Notes: generated from the sequence alone by a model not told the origin. A stretch of 64,000 nucleotides of DNA from Prostheceraeus crozeri (GCA_907163375.1 CAJQUW010000568.1:1-64000); one strand, 5' to 3'; positions 1-11,854 are shown, counted from the first letter of the stretch. A program made the numbers and translations.

Positions 1-480
1 GAATTCAAATGTTCATATTTACATGTTTGGAACGCCATGTTCGCATCCTCGTTTTAATCCTCACTTTTTGCGTTCACATTATTAACTACTTATATCGAGT
101 AGGTTTTATGTTAATTTAAGATATTTTGATAGATTTTTATAGATGAATATTTAATTTAGCAATGAAATTCAGTATCGTCCGCAGGAATTTAAATTTATGT
201 GGGCATGCATGTATCATTAGTTTGTTAGATATTTTGTATTATATGTCAAATCATTCTCGTTGTTACATTATGGAAACAAACTATGGTATTTAAAAATGCT
301 AAAAGTATTATTCAAAAGTTTCAAAATATTCTCTCCTTAAGATTAAGAACAATGATTTTCCATAAAAAAATTTTTGGAAACCTTGAATTATATGTTTTTA
401 AACGTGTTTGCTTGCATACTCTGTAACAGCATGCAACAGTTGCTCGCCAAAACGAGGATTCAACGGACTGACTTTGTAAT
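1..480. other. AT-rich stretch, nothing recognised
   Basis: Only short spurious frames on both strands. I see no repeat shared with the rest of the window and no coding signal. Confidence 0.5.
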
Positions 481-483
481 TGC

Positions 484-2985
484 TTATGACGATAACTCGA
501 AGTCTGCGTGAACAGCTTCCGAAGCTTGCTGGGACCACTTACCAAGTCCTGAATTTTGGTTGCGGCAGAAATCATAAATATGATGTATAATGACATGTAT
601 TTTTGGCGTTATGTTCAGATTTTCCAATCTGAGAAATGCTTCACTGAATACTTCAATTCGTTGACTTGTATGAAATGTCAATGAAAGTCGATCGAAGGCA
701 TCGATATACTCCATATTCTAGAGATTGCTTGCATAATTGGAGTAATCTCACTGATGAAGAAGCAAATTGGAGGGAGCTTTTCTCCTTTTTAGAGTAGATT
801 ATGTCTCTACAGGAAATTTATCTTCAAATGATTTAGATGGTAACGCTAGGAATCTTTTAATTAAAGGGACAAAGTTTGCGCCCAGTATTATGAGTAATGT
901 CATCGAATTACAAAAAAGATACCGAGACTTCTGCAGAAAATTGAGATTGCAGATTATTTTGGCAAAAGACAGAAGAGCTTAATGTGAAATAGGAATCTGA
1001 TTTCACTTCTCCAAAAGGTAGCAACAGTGTTCTTAATCATATCATAAATCTCATTGAGGAACAAAATCAGATTTTTGAGCTCCATATAGTTTAATACCTA
1101 GTATTAGTTCTTGTGCGAAAAAATAATTTAATAATAATGATCAACAAAATTCTAAAGCTGATAAGGGTGAGCTTTTTGTAATAATGGATTATTCCTTTTA
1201 TCATAAAAGAATGACTGAAGAACATTTGACACTAAATATGCAATACAACCATGGATCAGATTAAGCACTTATGTAATGAATTCAAATCACCATTTGATAA
1301 AGAGAATACAATTTTTTTTACAAACTTTCAATGCGAATTACTACCCTTTATGCATGGACTACCGAAGGTCCACAAACATGAGGAATATTTTCATAATATG
1401 AGATCTGATGTATTAGGTTGCTGCAAAATGAATCCTCCTGTAATTGTGTCACTATCCATGCGATTTCCATAACATGCTTTCACGACAGCTCTGAAAGTTT
1501 CAAATGCAACTATGTAAATTCATGACTATGAAACTATGAAAGTTCAAATACCTGATTTGTACCAGCTCCAAAAGAGTTCCTTTAGGCTGCCAAATGTTCT
1601 TGAAGTACCTCGCAAGTTCTTTCTCATATTTTCTTTTGATACATCGCACCACGCACACGGGTGTTTTGATCCATGACTCATGAGTCCAAGTAGGATATTG
1701 ATTATCTTCAAATCACCGGCGACAGTCCACTTCGGACAAATGAAACAGGAATTCATGTCGAGTTTGTGCCAAATCAATTTGCAGTTCACGTAGTTTTCGG
1801 GAACATTGTGCACTATAGCTATTATAAAAAGTTTTTTGACGCTTGTATCTTTTCGCGATTTTGCTGCCACTCCATCAGAATATGTTGATCTTGTAGCCTC
1901 TGTCAATTGTGGTTTGGTCATCATGTAAGGTGAGACAAAATTTCAGAAAGTTGGCTCCACCATCTATTCCTATTTTTACATGGTCATATGACTTGCCTCG
2001 AAGATTTTCTACCTTCAAAATAAGGCCTGAAACATCATTGCAATATATTAGTGGTTTTATTTCCCAATCACATTCACTGTTCATATTTTCTTTCATCATG
2101 AATCGCAAGTCTTCCTGCACAAAGAATTCCTCCACCTTGTGATTTTTCTCATAAAGACATTCTCGCAGATGAGGTGTAATTGCTTTTCTACTTTTAGTCG
2201 CAGTCCTGATATGGGTTGCCAACTTGAGTGTTTCATTTGTACTCAAATTCAAATCAACTTGAATTGAACTCATATCGCCTGAGGAGAGAAGAAATGATGC
2301 TTGATTTGTAGGCGGGGATCTTAGGAGACTCATTGGTCTCCCTGCAGTTCTTGATAATGCAACATGCTCATCATTCAATTGTTCATCCTGTTGCTTCTCT
2401 TTATGTTGGCAGCTACTTTTTCTTTAGATCTTGGTGAACCATTTTCAGCCATTTTCTGCAAATTTAGTACTCAAAACTCTTGTTGCAATGATGTGAGAGA
2501 CCTCGACCAATCTCTGAGAAACAAATTCCACAAAGGCGAAGTATGGTCTCATCATTGATTCTCTGATTGTCGATAGTTTTGCTTCGAGGATTATTAGTCA
2601 TAGCTGATGCACCACGAGCGCCACTAAGTCCTGCAGGAACTGACTGGGCAATCTTGCAAATGTGGCAGAGACAATGAGAAGACGACGCTGCAGCACGAGT
2701 TGAGACCTGGTATAGTTGTGAATGGTCACTGTGGGTATTTCTTTTCTTGTCTTCTTATTTGGATTTTCGAAATCATTCAGAGTGCGTACACAAGTAGGGC
2801 ATAACACGTTCGGTAGTCTATCGTCGTTGGGATCCAGTCCTTCAATCACATAGTTTTGTATTTTATTCTACAATATTGGAGTAGCAGCTCTAAAAGTGCT
2901 ATTGTCCTTCTTCGCTTTTGCAAAACATAAAAGGCAAACTCGCTTGCGACATTGTTCGTGTGTTGGTGGCATTATTCGTTCGGTA
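484..2985 (-). pseudogene. Decayed gene of an unclassified Cys-rich multi-copy family
   Basis: Read on the minus strand from about 2970. An N-terminal Cys motif (CRKRVCLLCFAKAKK, then LCPTC about 45 residues on) is followed by a second one (LCGICFSEIGRGLSHHC, near 2530-2480). The middle portion (2378-1875) carries a GIDGGANFLKFCL motif. The next portion (1924-1544) has KKLFIIAIV, PENY and a GLMSHGSKHPCAWCD box. The end (714-484) has TPKIHVIIHH, GKWSQQASEAVHADF. From memory the same order of motifs occurs in uncharacterised multi-copy proteins of cnidarians and other invertebrates; I cannot name the family or its activity. The copy is spread over several frames, has in-frame stops, and is interrupted by a Penelope-like fragment at about 725-1475 (ACYGN on one side, MEYIDAF on the other). 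A mobile-element protein is likely but unproven. Confidence 0.55.
725..1475 (+). mobile_element. Penelope-like retroelement fragment (N-terminal RT region)
   Basis: Plus-strand pieces read NLLIKGTKFAPSI (767-900), KADKGELFVIMDYSFYHKRM (about 1160-1215) and LLPFMHGLPKVHK (about 1335-1375). These match, in order, the 'KGLKFxPxP', 'KxDKGxxxVIMDxxxYxxKM' and 'GLPKxHK' blocks typical of Penelope-like and related RTs. Stops and frame changes separate them. The piece sits inside the unclassified gene read on the other strand, so it inserted after that gene arrived. Confidence 0.55.
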
Positions 2986-2989
2986 AGAA

Positions 2990-4155
2990 ATGAATGGACG
3001 AAGCAGTTAATATTATGTTGTCACCACTTATACAATGTTTCATTAATCACTACCACAGACGATTGATATCACGATACTGTGTGTCTTCCGTAAGCGTCAA
3101 TCGCGTGCTCTGAAACCAAGTTCATAATTAATTAATCGATCAGTACTGCATGCATTGTCACACTCAACAATTCACCAACAATGAAGCAACAAGTTTGCCA
3201 ATGATATGTTTGGCGTATCAAACCTTTGCAGGAGGATATCTATGGTTAAATGTCTGTCATAACACATAGATCAACAGTGAAGTATTTCAGAAAATCAATG
3301 GACAGGCTGATGAGTGCTTTGAGGTTTTATTGTCATCAGCTAAATGCGAAAAGTGAAAATGACACAACGATATCATGTATCTTAGATGAACTCGGACACA
3401 TTTTACTGAATGCTTAAAGCTAGGTCATGAATAGATTAATTAAATGAATAACGTAAAATCATTGGTATGACGAAACATGTGAACAGAAAGCCGTTACAGT
3501 AAAACGTACAATATTACTGTAATGATAAATAACGACTAAACAATCACAAGCGATTAATTGATTTAATCGATTTCCTCGATTTTTCGGGCGAAAACTTTCA
3601 TTATAAGTTATAATAACCGAATTAAGAATCATGAATTATAGTCAAAAACATGTCAATAGAGTTTGGGCACTTAAGAGTGAAAATTTGTAAAATTCAATCA
3701 ATTGATCAATTATCGATGAATGTCGATTACGCTTATCTATCGATCTCCGGCAACGATTTTTTTTATTTTTCGATTCTTTATGTTCTATGATAACACGGAT
3801 CAATATTTTATCAATTTGATTGATGGGCACTAAAAGTTGATTTAAAGTTGGTTCAGCCCCACCGTGCGCGCGGGCGAGCGTTTATAGTTTTGGCGTCGTC
3901 CACGGATGTCTGCGCTGCCGCTTGAGCCACGGATGAACCGCTAAGCATGTTCTGTCTTCCCTGAGCGTGAAATTGAGGTTCTATCACATTGTGTGGCCTC
4001 TGATACATGCAGACACATGAGACGCAAGTTCTATATAACAGGACTGCCAACAGATGTTACAGCAATGTCACACATAGCCACGGATGTTTATAGGGTCATG
4101 TGTAATTACGCGTGGTTCACGCGTGAATTGCGCGTGATTAAGCGTGGCATGTCAC
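2990..4155. other. Non-coding stretch
   Basis: AT-rich with several ATCGAT/TTAATCGAT clusters at 3540-3760, then a short GC-richer patch at 3850-4150 with several CGTG words. No element or gene recognised. Confidence 0.4.
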
Positions 4156-4159
4156 CTAG

Positions 4160-7095
4160 TGTTCTCATCGGCATAATTTTGTGATTCGCTTAATTGAAGC
4201 TTCATTTCTGAATCTGAATATGTGGACCTTGTGTGGACCGCTTTGCATCTGCTGAAGCCAATTATGATCATTGTATTCAATTATGATGTTTTTCTCTTTC
4301 AGTGACAGGCAATTTGTGATATGATCACGCCTGAAAAAAACACTCTTATCAATAAGGCTTGGCATTAAAGTAATAGAAACCCATCGAATTGCTAATTTAA
4401 CAAACTATACTACCTCTCAAGCGGATATTGATAAAACTCATAACGCGTTACTCACAGCCCTTCAGGACCGGGATACCGTGCGTCAGTTCACCCGCCGCGA
4501 CAGATACGAAGCAGAAAGTTTTGCGACTATCCTCGGTTCAACTTCCTTACTCGACGCTCAACAAGCACCTGCAAACAGGGCTCAGAACCTTTTGATCGCC
4601 AAGAGCTATTCGTGGGAGTACGTAAGCCAATTATCTCAATACAAGGAAGATCTTGGAGCCGAATTACCTGTGCAGCCTCCAGTGCAACCGTCTAGACATT
4701 ACGACCGGAAAAATCTACGCGACTATGTACGCAAGAATGCAGTGGAACGTGGATCTCGACGTCGAGGAGGACGAGGACGTGGTCAACGAGGTGGCTCCTC
4801 TTCGCCAGGTGCAACTTAGCCAACCTCAGGAGCAGGTACTTACACCTATCGTCCTCTCCTCCGACAAGGAAGACCTTCCTCCTACGAGCCTGGGGTTGTT
4901 GCATCCTCCGCTACCAGCCGGCGAGACCCCAGGCCTACTTCAGCACACGACGCTGGACACTCCGGTTCCAGCCTTCACTTCGCCCTCGGCTTCTGCACCT
5001 CCGTCGCTCGCCGACGAGGCCAACTCGTGGTCTTTACCTCCGTTGCCAGCCGACGAGGACCAGGACTCCAGCATCTCCGAACCTTCGGGGTTTCGTACTC
5101 CCCTCAGGTCACCCCCAACGCCAGACCGTGTTCAACTACCGGAGGCCGGGGAGTTGAACCTGCACATTCTCGCCTTGCTCGACGAAGAGCAACGTTCCGT
5201 CTCCAGTTGGCACTCCGATTACACACACTCCGTCTCCACTCCTGGTCAACCTCGCCGTATCGTATGACCTCGCATCCTGTCAGCATTTCCGGACATCATG
5301 GACTTGCCGGACTGGGCACAAAGGATTCCCGATCGGCCGCCCCGAGAGGACGACGCAGAGTCACTGGACAGCGAGTGGCTGACCGATTCGGACCTCAGAC
5401 TCCAACACAGACCGACGGCAATCACGGTTCCAAATTTGCCAGCCCTTCCTAAGGCTACTCCATTACCCCGTTGGGCCCAGTATCAACACGTATACACAAC
5501 GGCGGAATTCGACCCTACGCGGCTGTCAAGTTCTCCTCCGGACGTCCCATACGTCATTCGCCGGATAAAAGTACTGCCATACAACAGTATATCACACAGC
5601 TCCATGCCCTGGGCATCATCCGTTCAGCGCGCAGAGGTCCGTATGTCTCATATCCGTTCACAATTCCCAAGCCTGATGGCACCTTTCGGTTCATTGTCGA
5701 CTATTCTCATTTGACTTCTACATTCCGAACCGCACCTATGCACTTGCCAGCCTTCGCCTCGGTCTTACAAAACCTAATCATCCCAAGATCCGCGGTCGCC
5801 ATAAGAATCGACCTCACGCAAGCGTTTTTCTCAGTACCACTTCACCCCAAAGCGCAGCACCTCACCACTTTTCGGCACCTAGGCAAACACTTTGCCTTCA
5901 CCAGACTCCCAATGGGTTTGTCACACAGCCCTGGTGAGCTCCAGCGACTGTTACAGGAGATCATCCAGCCGCTGAAGAAACAAGCCATCGCCTCGTGGGT
6001 ACTTGTAGACGATGTACTGGTAATAGCACATCCCAAACATATACATCAGCTCAAGAACCGCCTGGTCAAACGTCTACAAACCGCTAAATTCGTTATCAAT
6101 AAGAACAAATCGCAACTCAAGCCCGTTCACAGATTGCAGTACGTGGGACTCGATCTCGACATCAAGAAACAACGCTTCAGTCCGGCCCCGGCCCACATCC
6201 GGCGCACAAAACAAAATCTGGACCGCGTAAAGAATTCACTACCAAAACCAGGCAGCAAAAGGGACCAGGTATACCGCGGGTTTATCGCATTCATGTTAAG
6301 CGCGACTGTTCAACTTTATGCCATATTGCATGCAACATGGAGCAAAATTCTGCCTATTATCCAATGGATGGTCGACAAAGAAGCATGGACCATACCTTTT
6401 CGAAAAGTGCCATATACAAGATGGTACGTCGACGCCACACCTTCCCAAATAGCAATCACCGACGGACACGCCACTTGGTCTTACGCGACACGACATTCCC
6501 AAGCTCGCAACGAACTCCTGATTACCCTCACGGCAACAGCAGCTGCATCGGCCAATGTCGTGATACTCACCGACAACACAGCAGCAAGAACTTTGAATCG
6601 CAAATCTACAGCACTCTTACAAACCAAACTTCTCCAATTAACCAAAAACCCACATATACACTGGGGGTGCTCCTCGGGTAATCTCGCTGACGCGCCCTCG
6701 CGCAGCATGACAGTGAAATCGTTGAGTGACTTACCTGACTGTGTGTATCCTCTCTGTTTTTGTTGTGTAAATGTATAACACGTTATAACTGTCGTAATAT
6801 GCTTTATTTGAAAACGTTGGACACCGCTGGCCTGTTAATCAAGTAATGCGTATCTGAGTCCCTATTGGCCCAATACAATATATATATAAATACAATACAC
6901 TTGGATTTACAAAACACAATTCTTTCTTCTGTATTGCTATTTTGACCTGTCAAATTCGTGTAAATTTCTCCAATAGTGCAAAAAGTATTGCATATCTGAT
7001 ATTAATGGGTCTCAACTCAAGTTCATTATATAAAATTGAACATGGGGATTTAACTAATGCTGAACTGCTACTTTACCTAATATGCTGTCTCTATG
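4160..7095 (+). repeat. Repeat A (hAT-like), 5'-truncated copy split by an RT element
   Basis: 4160-4404 matches the right half of repeat A (compare 11480-11680), including TGATATGATCACGC and ATCGAATTGCTAATTTAAC. The family sequence resumes at about 6925 (CTGTCAAATTCGTG, then GGGGATTTAACTAATGC) and ends in CTCTATG at 7095. The 2.5 kb between is the RT-RNase H fossil. Divergence from other copies is marked. Confidence 0.75.
4405..6925 (+). mobile_element. RT-RNase H retroelement or paleovirus fossil, hepadna-like/DIRS-like
   Basis: About 2.5 kb, clearly GC-richer than its flanks, inserted in a repeat A copy. Parts in order: a segment ending in an Arg/Gly-rich basic tail (about 4420-4820), overlapped in another frame by a long Pro/Ser-rich acidic segment (about 4655-5270), an RT domain (about 5480-6250) with RFIVDYSHL, AFFSVPLHP, LPMGLSHSP and a VDDVLV active-site box, then RNase H (about 6415-6715) with YVDATPS, TDNTAA and ADAPSR. 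No protease, integrase or LTR is seen. The RNase H blocks recall hepadnavirus polymerase (FADATPTG, TDN, ADDPSR), but DIRS-type elements also end in AD-x-SR. It looks broken, with perhaps two or three breaks and probably a missing 5' end; the RT-RNase H part is well preserved, so age is moderate. Confidence 0.6.
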
Positions 7096-7119
7096 CTCAC
7101 TGCTTCTTTGCCGAAATAC

Positions 7120-7200
7120 CAATGACCCACGACCAACCTGACCCACGACCAACCTGACTCACCACATCTTTGACCCACTTGACCCACCTGACCCACATGC
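7120..7200 (+). repeat. TGACCCAC minisatellite
   Basis: Degenerate direct repeats of TGACCCAC(GACCAACC). The same word forms the block at 9040-9160. Confidence 0.7.
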
Positions 7201-7359
7201 TGCAAGGGTGAATGATGTGAGTGCAATTTCCTTTTCTGGTATCATCTTTAGTTTCTTTTTCATTCAAGATTCTTGGTCTATCTAGGTAGAGGCCTCGTAG
7301 TATCAAAATTGTTGTTAAGATTTGTTATGAAGATTCAAGTGCATCAGATCACTTGTCAC

Positions 7360-8079
7360 CAGGGATGCGGAGTCGGAGTCCTGGAGTCCTATAATTTTTG
7401 ATAGAGTCGGAGTCCTATCAAACAGTAGGACTCCGGCCTATAGCTTGACCCGAAATATAATACAAACAAATTATTATTCTCGTGCATAGCTGTCACTGTC
7501 TTGATGTCAACTTTCTCCGTCAAACAAAAGCACAAAGACAGCAGTGCATGCAAAGCTTGTAATATGTACGTAGTTGAAGGAATGAACCGTGATAGTGAAA
7601 AAGGATTGTCTTTTCACTCGGTGATTAAGTAGAGAAGGCAAGCCTTCCTAGCCTCGATCACACCTACGCACCAAAGGTAACATCAGAGACAAAAATGAAA
7701 TACTAGTTTGTTTGAGAACATTACCTCTTACCCTCACGTTAATCGTATGTGATGGCTCCTCTAAAGCGCACATTAAAATCGAAAGTGACTCATTTTTTTG
7801 GAGAAGGAGGGGGGATTTTCCTGCCTGGTAGAGACTGGAGAAAAACCGTGTGTAGTACACATCAACAAGATGGGAGGAGCCGAATCGTGCATCCAACTTA
7901 AAGCGACATTTGACAAACTTTCATCGAAAATGATTGATAATTGATGCAGCAATGATCACTAAAGATAGGTTCAGGTAAGCCTATAATGATCTATGACGTA
8001 GGTTACCAGTTTATTAAAAAAACTAGGTTTTATATACTTGCCACCCGGAGTCGGATCCCGCATCGGATCCGCATCCCTG
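7360..8079. mobile_element. hAT-like non-autonomous element with perfect 8-bp TSDs
   Basis: Starts CAGGGATGCGGAGTCGGAG and ends ...CGCATCGGATCCGCATCCCTG, an inverted repeat of at least 12 bp. It is flanked on both sides by CTTGTCAC (7352-7359 and 8080-8087). An 8-bp duplication with a CAGGG terminus is the hAT signature. The 720 bp interior encodes no recognisable transposase. GGAGTCGGAGTCC words recur inside and in a fragment at 9343-9370. Confidence 0.85.
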
Positions 8080-8087
8080 CTTGTCAC

Positions 8088-9035
8088 ATGACAAATACGA
8101 GTAGACATGTAACCTCATCAAAATTATCTTATAATCCAAGTTCATGCACCACAAATGCCTAAGGTTCTAAAAAATTTAAACGATTCTGTTTCTTGTTATA
8201 ACTCTTGACTGTCCTTTAAATGTGCTACCTATTTAACTCGTATAGAGAAATGATCAGCTAAGTTGAGGGCCCAACAGACTAAATTTCAAATTTTACATTT
8301 CTTAATCAAATGAAGTTAAAAAATAAGACCGCAGTAGGCCTAAATCCTTTAGGCATGCATTCATTGTGTTATATACTACATGTGTGAAAATTGTCCGAGA
8401 AAAATCGTCAAACTAATATTTTGTTGCTTCTGATGGCAATCGATTCAAATTTCATTTACTTCCGCTAATGTTAGATTTAAGTGGAAGGTTGTATATTTGA
8501 TGTAAGAATGACATTCATTGAAAAGCAATTGGAGTAAGCATGCGTAACGCGTGAATAGAAAATTTACCAGAGATTTACCATTCTAATCTCTACCAGAGGA
8601 CATTTTCTACGAAATACCAAAAAAATCAAACGAAACAAACAAAACGAAGGTCAGCTGACATTGCAAGAAAATTTTCAAGATTAATAATACCTCTGAATAC
8701 CTGACTTCTTCAGTAGCTGTATCTCTGAAATCAAGGTCACACATCATTGGGTATCGTCAGACATAGCGACCGAGAATCGACATACACAATTGTACTCAAA
8801 CAGCTTCTCTCCACCAACCAACTTCGCTCAGTAGACAGCAGCAATTGTTTTCGAGCCTTTAATTTGTGTAAATTCCGCCCCTTTCGAAACTGTATGAGGC
8901 TTGTGAAAGTCAATGGTGTTGCATATTTTGACTGTGTGCATCCATCACCCCTTTCAGAGACACTGACTCAATCTTTTTTCATGAATGATAAGAATACGAA
9001 TAAATGAAGTTTACAGTATTTGAGATTGTCAAATC
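8088..9035. other. Non-coding stretch
   Basis: No gene or repeat family recognised; short frames only. Confidence 0.4.
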
Positions 9036-9039
9036 TATC

Positions 9040-9165
9040 ATGGGTCAAACTGGTTGGAAGTGGGTCAACGAAGTTTGACCCACGACCCACGTGACCCACG
9101 CGATTTTGTGACCCACTTGACCCACCTGACCCATGACCCACGACCCACTTCCAACTCTGGCTTAT
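9040..9165. repeat. TGACCCAC repeat block with inverted ends
   Basis: The central array of TGACCCA(C/T) words is bracketed by GTTGGAAGTGGGTC and its reverse complement GACCCACTTCCAAC, so the array sits in a roughly 100-bp foldback unit. Related to 7120-7200. Confidence 0.6.
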
Positions 9166-9199
9166 GGTGGCTTCACTTTGGTAGTATATACACACAGGA

Positions 9200-9343
9200 A
9201 TAATATGCAAAAATTTTGTTTTCTAAAAACTGCCAAAATGATTTTTTGGACCGCAGGAACTTAATCTCCGCATAAAAAACTGAATCTTTTGATATGAAAA
9301 TTTTCACCGTGTACAGATACTTTTTGAGTCGACAATCTACCAA
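9200..9343 (-). repeat. Repeat A fragment
   Basis: Matches the left terminal part of repeat A in reverse (AACTGAATCTTTTGATATG, TTTTTGAGTCGAC). It stops before the terminus, where a GGATGCGCAGTCGGAGTCCC fragment of the 7.36-kb family begins. Confidence 0.7.
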
Positions 9344-9369
9344 GGATGCGCAGTCGGAGTCCCATCAAA

Positions 9370-10064
9370 AATCATTTAAAAATAGTCGTGTACATGCCGG
9401 AGAGAATGAAATTATGAGCCAATTTAAAAGCATGGAATAGCTTTGTTAATGCAACTGGAAACATAGCCCAATGATTAGTTGCTTCTAAGCGCTCTACTTT
9501 AACGTCTGACTGCTAACAGATCAACGGTAGAGCAAGGAGGCGGAGTCGGGTGTGTATACTATTTGTGTGCATACGAGGCGTGTCGGTGTGTAATAACTGT
9601 GTCCATTTTCATCAATTTCCATTTTACAATGGACATGGAAAATGTTATTCCACTTTTCACATTATAGGAATGGATCAATTTCTTTAAATGATTGCTTGCA
9701 GCATCCACAGTGTCCGATGATCTTCTCCGGAGTTGTTAACTGAATAGAAATTACAGATGCTGTTGATCCTGAGGTGCCCATTGATGTTGCCATTCTGATT
9801 CTGTAAAGGAGCGTAAATTGTTAAATACCACGTAAAGTTGATATAATTGTTCCGGACCTCAAATGAGCTAGATTTCGTAAATAGCAGCCTTACAAACTTT
9901 ACATGAAAAATAGCTCGAAAACGCAAAGCATTGCTTTACTTCTTTACTTCCTTAAGTCAAAAATTATTTTCCTCCACCAACTTCATACTTCATATAATGA
10001 CATGAATATTGATTTCGAATATTGCTTAGGTATTTAGCCTATTGTTATGATATATTTGAAGGGG
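9370..10064. other. Non-coding stretch
   Basis: No coding signal or shared repeat that I can support. Confidence 0.35.
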
Positions 10065-10389
10065 AGATGGGTATCTGTTTAACTTTGGCATCTTCCGTTC
10101 GCTGGATCCTTCGAAAGTTTTTGAACATGTCGTGTCTTAATTTAATCACAAAAGCTAGTTAAAGCAATTGTCTTAAGATAGTCACGGGATTAAAGCAGGG
10201 GTCCCTTCATTTAGACGTGTTTATATGTGTAGATTTACAAGTTGAAAAATGAGGAAACTCTGACATCTTATTACCTTAGTGGGTACACAATAATGAAAAA
10301 TGTGAGTCACAATTCACCTTAAAGTCATGCATTAATGAGCTACTGTCACTGGAACTAGGCCACGGCATTGACTAATACATATATAGACT

Positions 10390-10475
10390 CACTGCATTAC
10401 CGGCGCTGTGGCATTGTGTTAGAATGTTCGCTCTGCGTCCGGGACACCTTGGTTCAAACCTTGGTCGGGTCAAAC
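10390..10475 (+). repeat. tRNA-derived SINE head
   Basis: Box A-like TGGCATTGTGTTAGAATG and box B-like GGTTCAAACC lie about 35 bp apart, with CTCTGCGTCCGGGA between. This is the layout of tRNA-derived SINE heads in invertebrates. It is duplicated on the minus strand at about 22748-22833. Confidence 0.7.
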
Positions 10476-10599
10476 CAAAGACTTTTAAAATATGTATGCA
10501 CTAGAGGTGTGCAGTCGTCAAAAATCGATTCAACCCGACCCGAAATTTTCTATGAAAAACCCGAACTCGAACTGCATACAAAGAAACGCGAATTCAAAG

Positions 10600-11012
10600 C
10601 TGTACCATTCTCCAAAACTTTAGCTTTATTGCCCACACTCAATAATTGCCCATAAGTCAACCTCTCAGTTGAATTAGACTCCAACTTCACCCATGCACTG
10701 CGAAAAGTTTTCGGGAAGTAGATTAAAACATATTTTGTGTTATTATAAATAGCAACTAATCTTCTCAAAACATATGAAATAAATTCCACTTTACCATGAA
10801 TTTTATTTTTCTCTGTTGCTTCTTTCCGACATCTTGCTTCAAGTGCTTGTCTCAATTCTTGGCCTGTAGGTCTATCTGTTGGGAATGTAAATGCCTGCGT
10901 TTCCCAATATGCACATTTCTGAAATGTTCCGTTGGCTGTTCGAAATAAGTCTTTGATATTCCAATACGCTTTTTTGAAGTAAAATGATATCATTCGATCA
11001 CCTGAAAAAATG
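10600..11012 (-). CDS. Exon-like ORF of unknown function, copy 1 (3' end lost)
   Basis: On the minus strand the frame opens after a good splice acceptor (polypyrimidine, TTTTTTCAG) and reads FYFKKAYWNIKDLF, CAYWETQAFTFP, RPTGQELRQALEARCRKEA and YNNTKYVLIYFPKTF. It matches the ORF at 21020-21475 almost perfectly until the segment deletion swaps its C-terminus for unrelated sequence. I recognise no domain. Of six differences between the copies about four change the residue, so there is no sign of selection since the duplication. It may be a host exon or a transposon-borne ORF. Confidence 0.4.
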
Positions 11013-11090
11013 TAAATTTCGTTATTAATTGAAATCTGGAATATCGAGCATTCATTATCCTAAAGGGTTTGGCAAAAGCACACTTTTAGC

Positions 11091-11821
11091 CATAGAGTAG
11101 GGATATAGGTAGAGTGTCGACTCAAAAAAGTATCTGTATACAGTGAAAAATTTTACATGAAAAGATTCAGTTTTTTGCGGAGCTAACGTTCCCGTGGTCG
11201 AAACAATTATTTGAGCAGTTTTAAAAAATGTCAAAATTTGCCAATTTATATAGTACCGAGATGGTTCTCCTATAGAAGTAGTATGAAACAAGTTGGATAT
11301 CAAAAGGAATGAATATATGCTAATAAGCATCCTAATTAAGCGGAAATTAAGCTGATCATCAAGGGGAATTCATGATCCGTATTATAATGAAGTCTTCATG
11401 AAAAAGTCGCGATATTATTCGTGCTTTCTTGGATGAAATTTGAAGCTTTTAATTCAATTTCACCGGCATGATTTTATGATTCACTAAATTCATGTTTCAT
11501 TTCTAGAATCTGAATAGTGATGTGGAACCATTTACATCTTTCAAAGTTGAATGAAATCACTGTCATTGATTTTGTGACTTTACTCTGCCAGTGGCAGGTT
11601 GCCTGTGATATGATCACGCTTAAGAAAATATTCTTGAGGTTAAGCATGAAAGTAATAGGAACCCCTTCTTGAAAACTGCAAAAAATTGCATTTCTCACAT
11701 TTGGTAACAATTACCAACTATATCCTTTCCCTTGAGTTCATATAATAAAATCGAAAGTGTATACACATTGGGGATTTAATAAATGCGGAGTTACCACTCT
11801 ACCTAATATACTTACTCTATG
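11091..11821 (+). mobile_element. Repeat A, complete copy (731 bp, hAT-like)
   Basis: Begins CATAGAGTAGGGATATAGG and ends CCTAATATACTTACTCTATG: imperfect TIRs of about 26 bp. It is flanked by the 8-bp duplication CTTTTAGC (11083-11090, 11822-11829). No transposase. It lacks an internal block of about 150 bp that other copies have, and shares this with the copy at 34551. Confidence 0.9.
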
Positions 11822-11854
11822 CTTTTAGCAACTATTTTTTCGTATGTGAAGTTG

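Larger units (their letters stand above)
10066..11821 (+). repeat. Duplicated segment, copy 1 (inverted partner at 20562-23155)
   Basis: Contains a SINE head (about 10390-10475), an exon-like ORF on the minus strand and a whole repeat A. Copy 2 carries the same parts in opposite orientation, with the repeat A end at the identical site (CTTTTAGC next to CATAGAG). The ORF part differs at about six positions in some 400 bp; the outer part is nearer 95% identical by eye. Copy 1 lacks about 1.2 kb that copy 2 has (about 21410-22640). Confidence 0.85.

Noticed and set aside
4655-5270. Host proline-rich protein
   Set aside because: It overlaps the RT fossil's basic segment, shares its GC-rich composition and lies within the boundaries set by the split repeat A.
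7120-9165. CRISPR-like array from TGACCCAC repeats
   Set aside because: Repeats are short, contiguous and degenerate with no regular spacers; eukaryotic minisatellite.
11474-11710. 78-codon ORF found in two places (also 34662-34844)
   Set aside because: It lies inside repeat A copies and recurs only because the repeat does; no motif.
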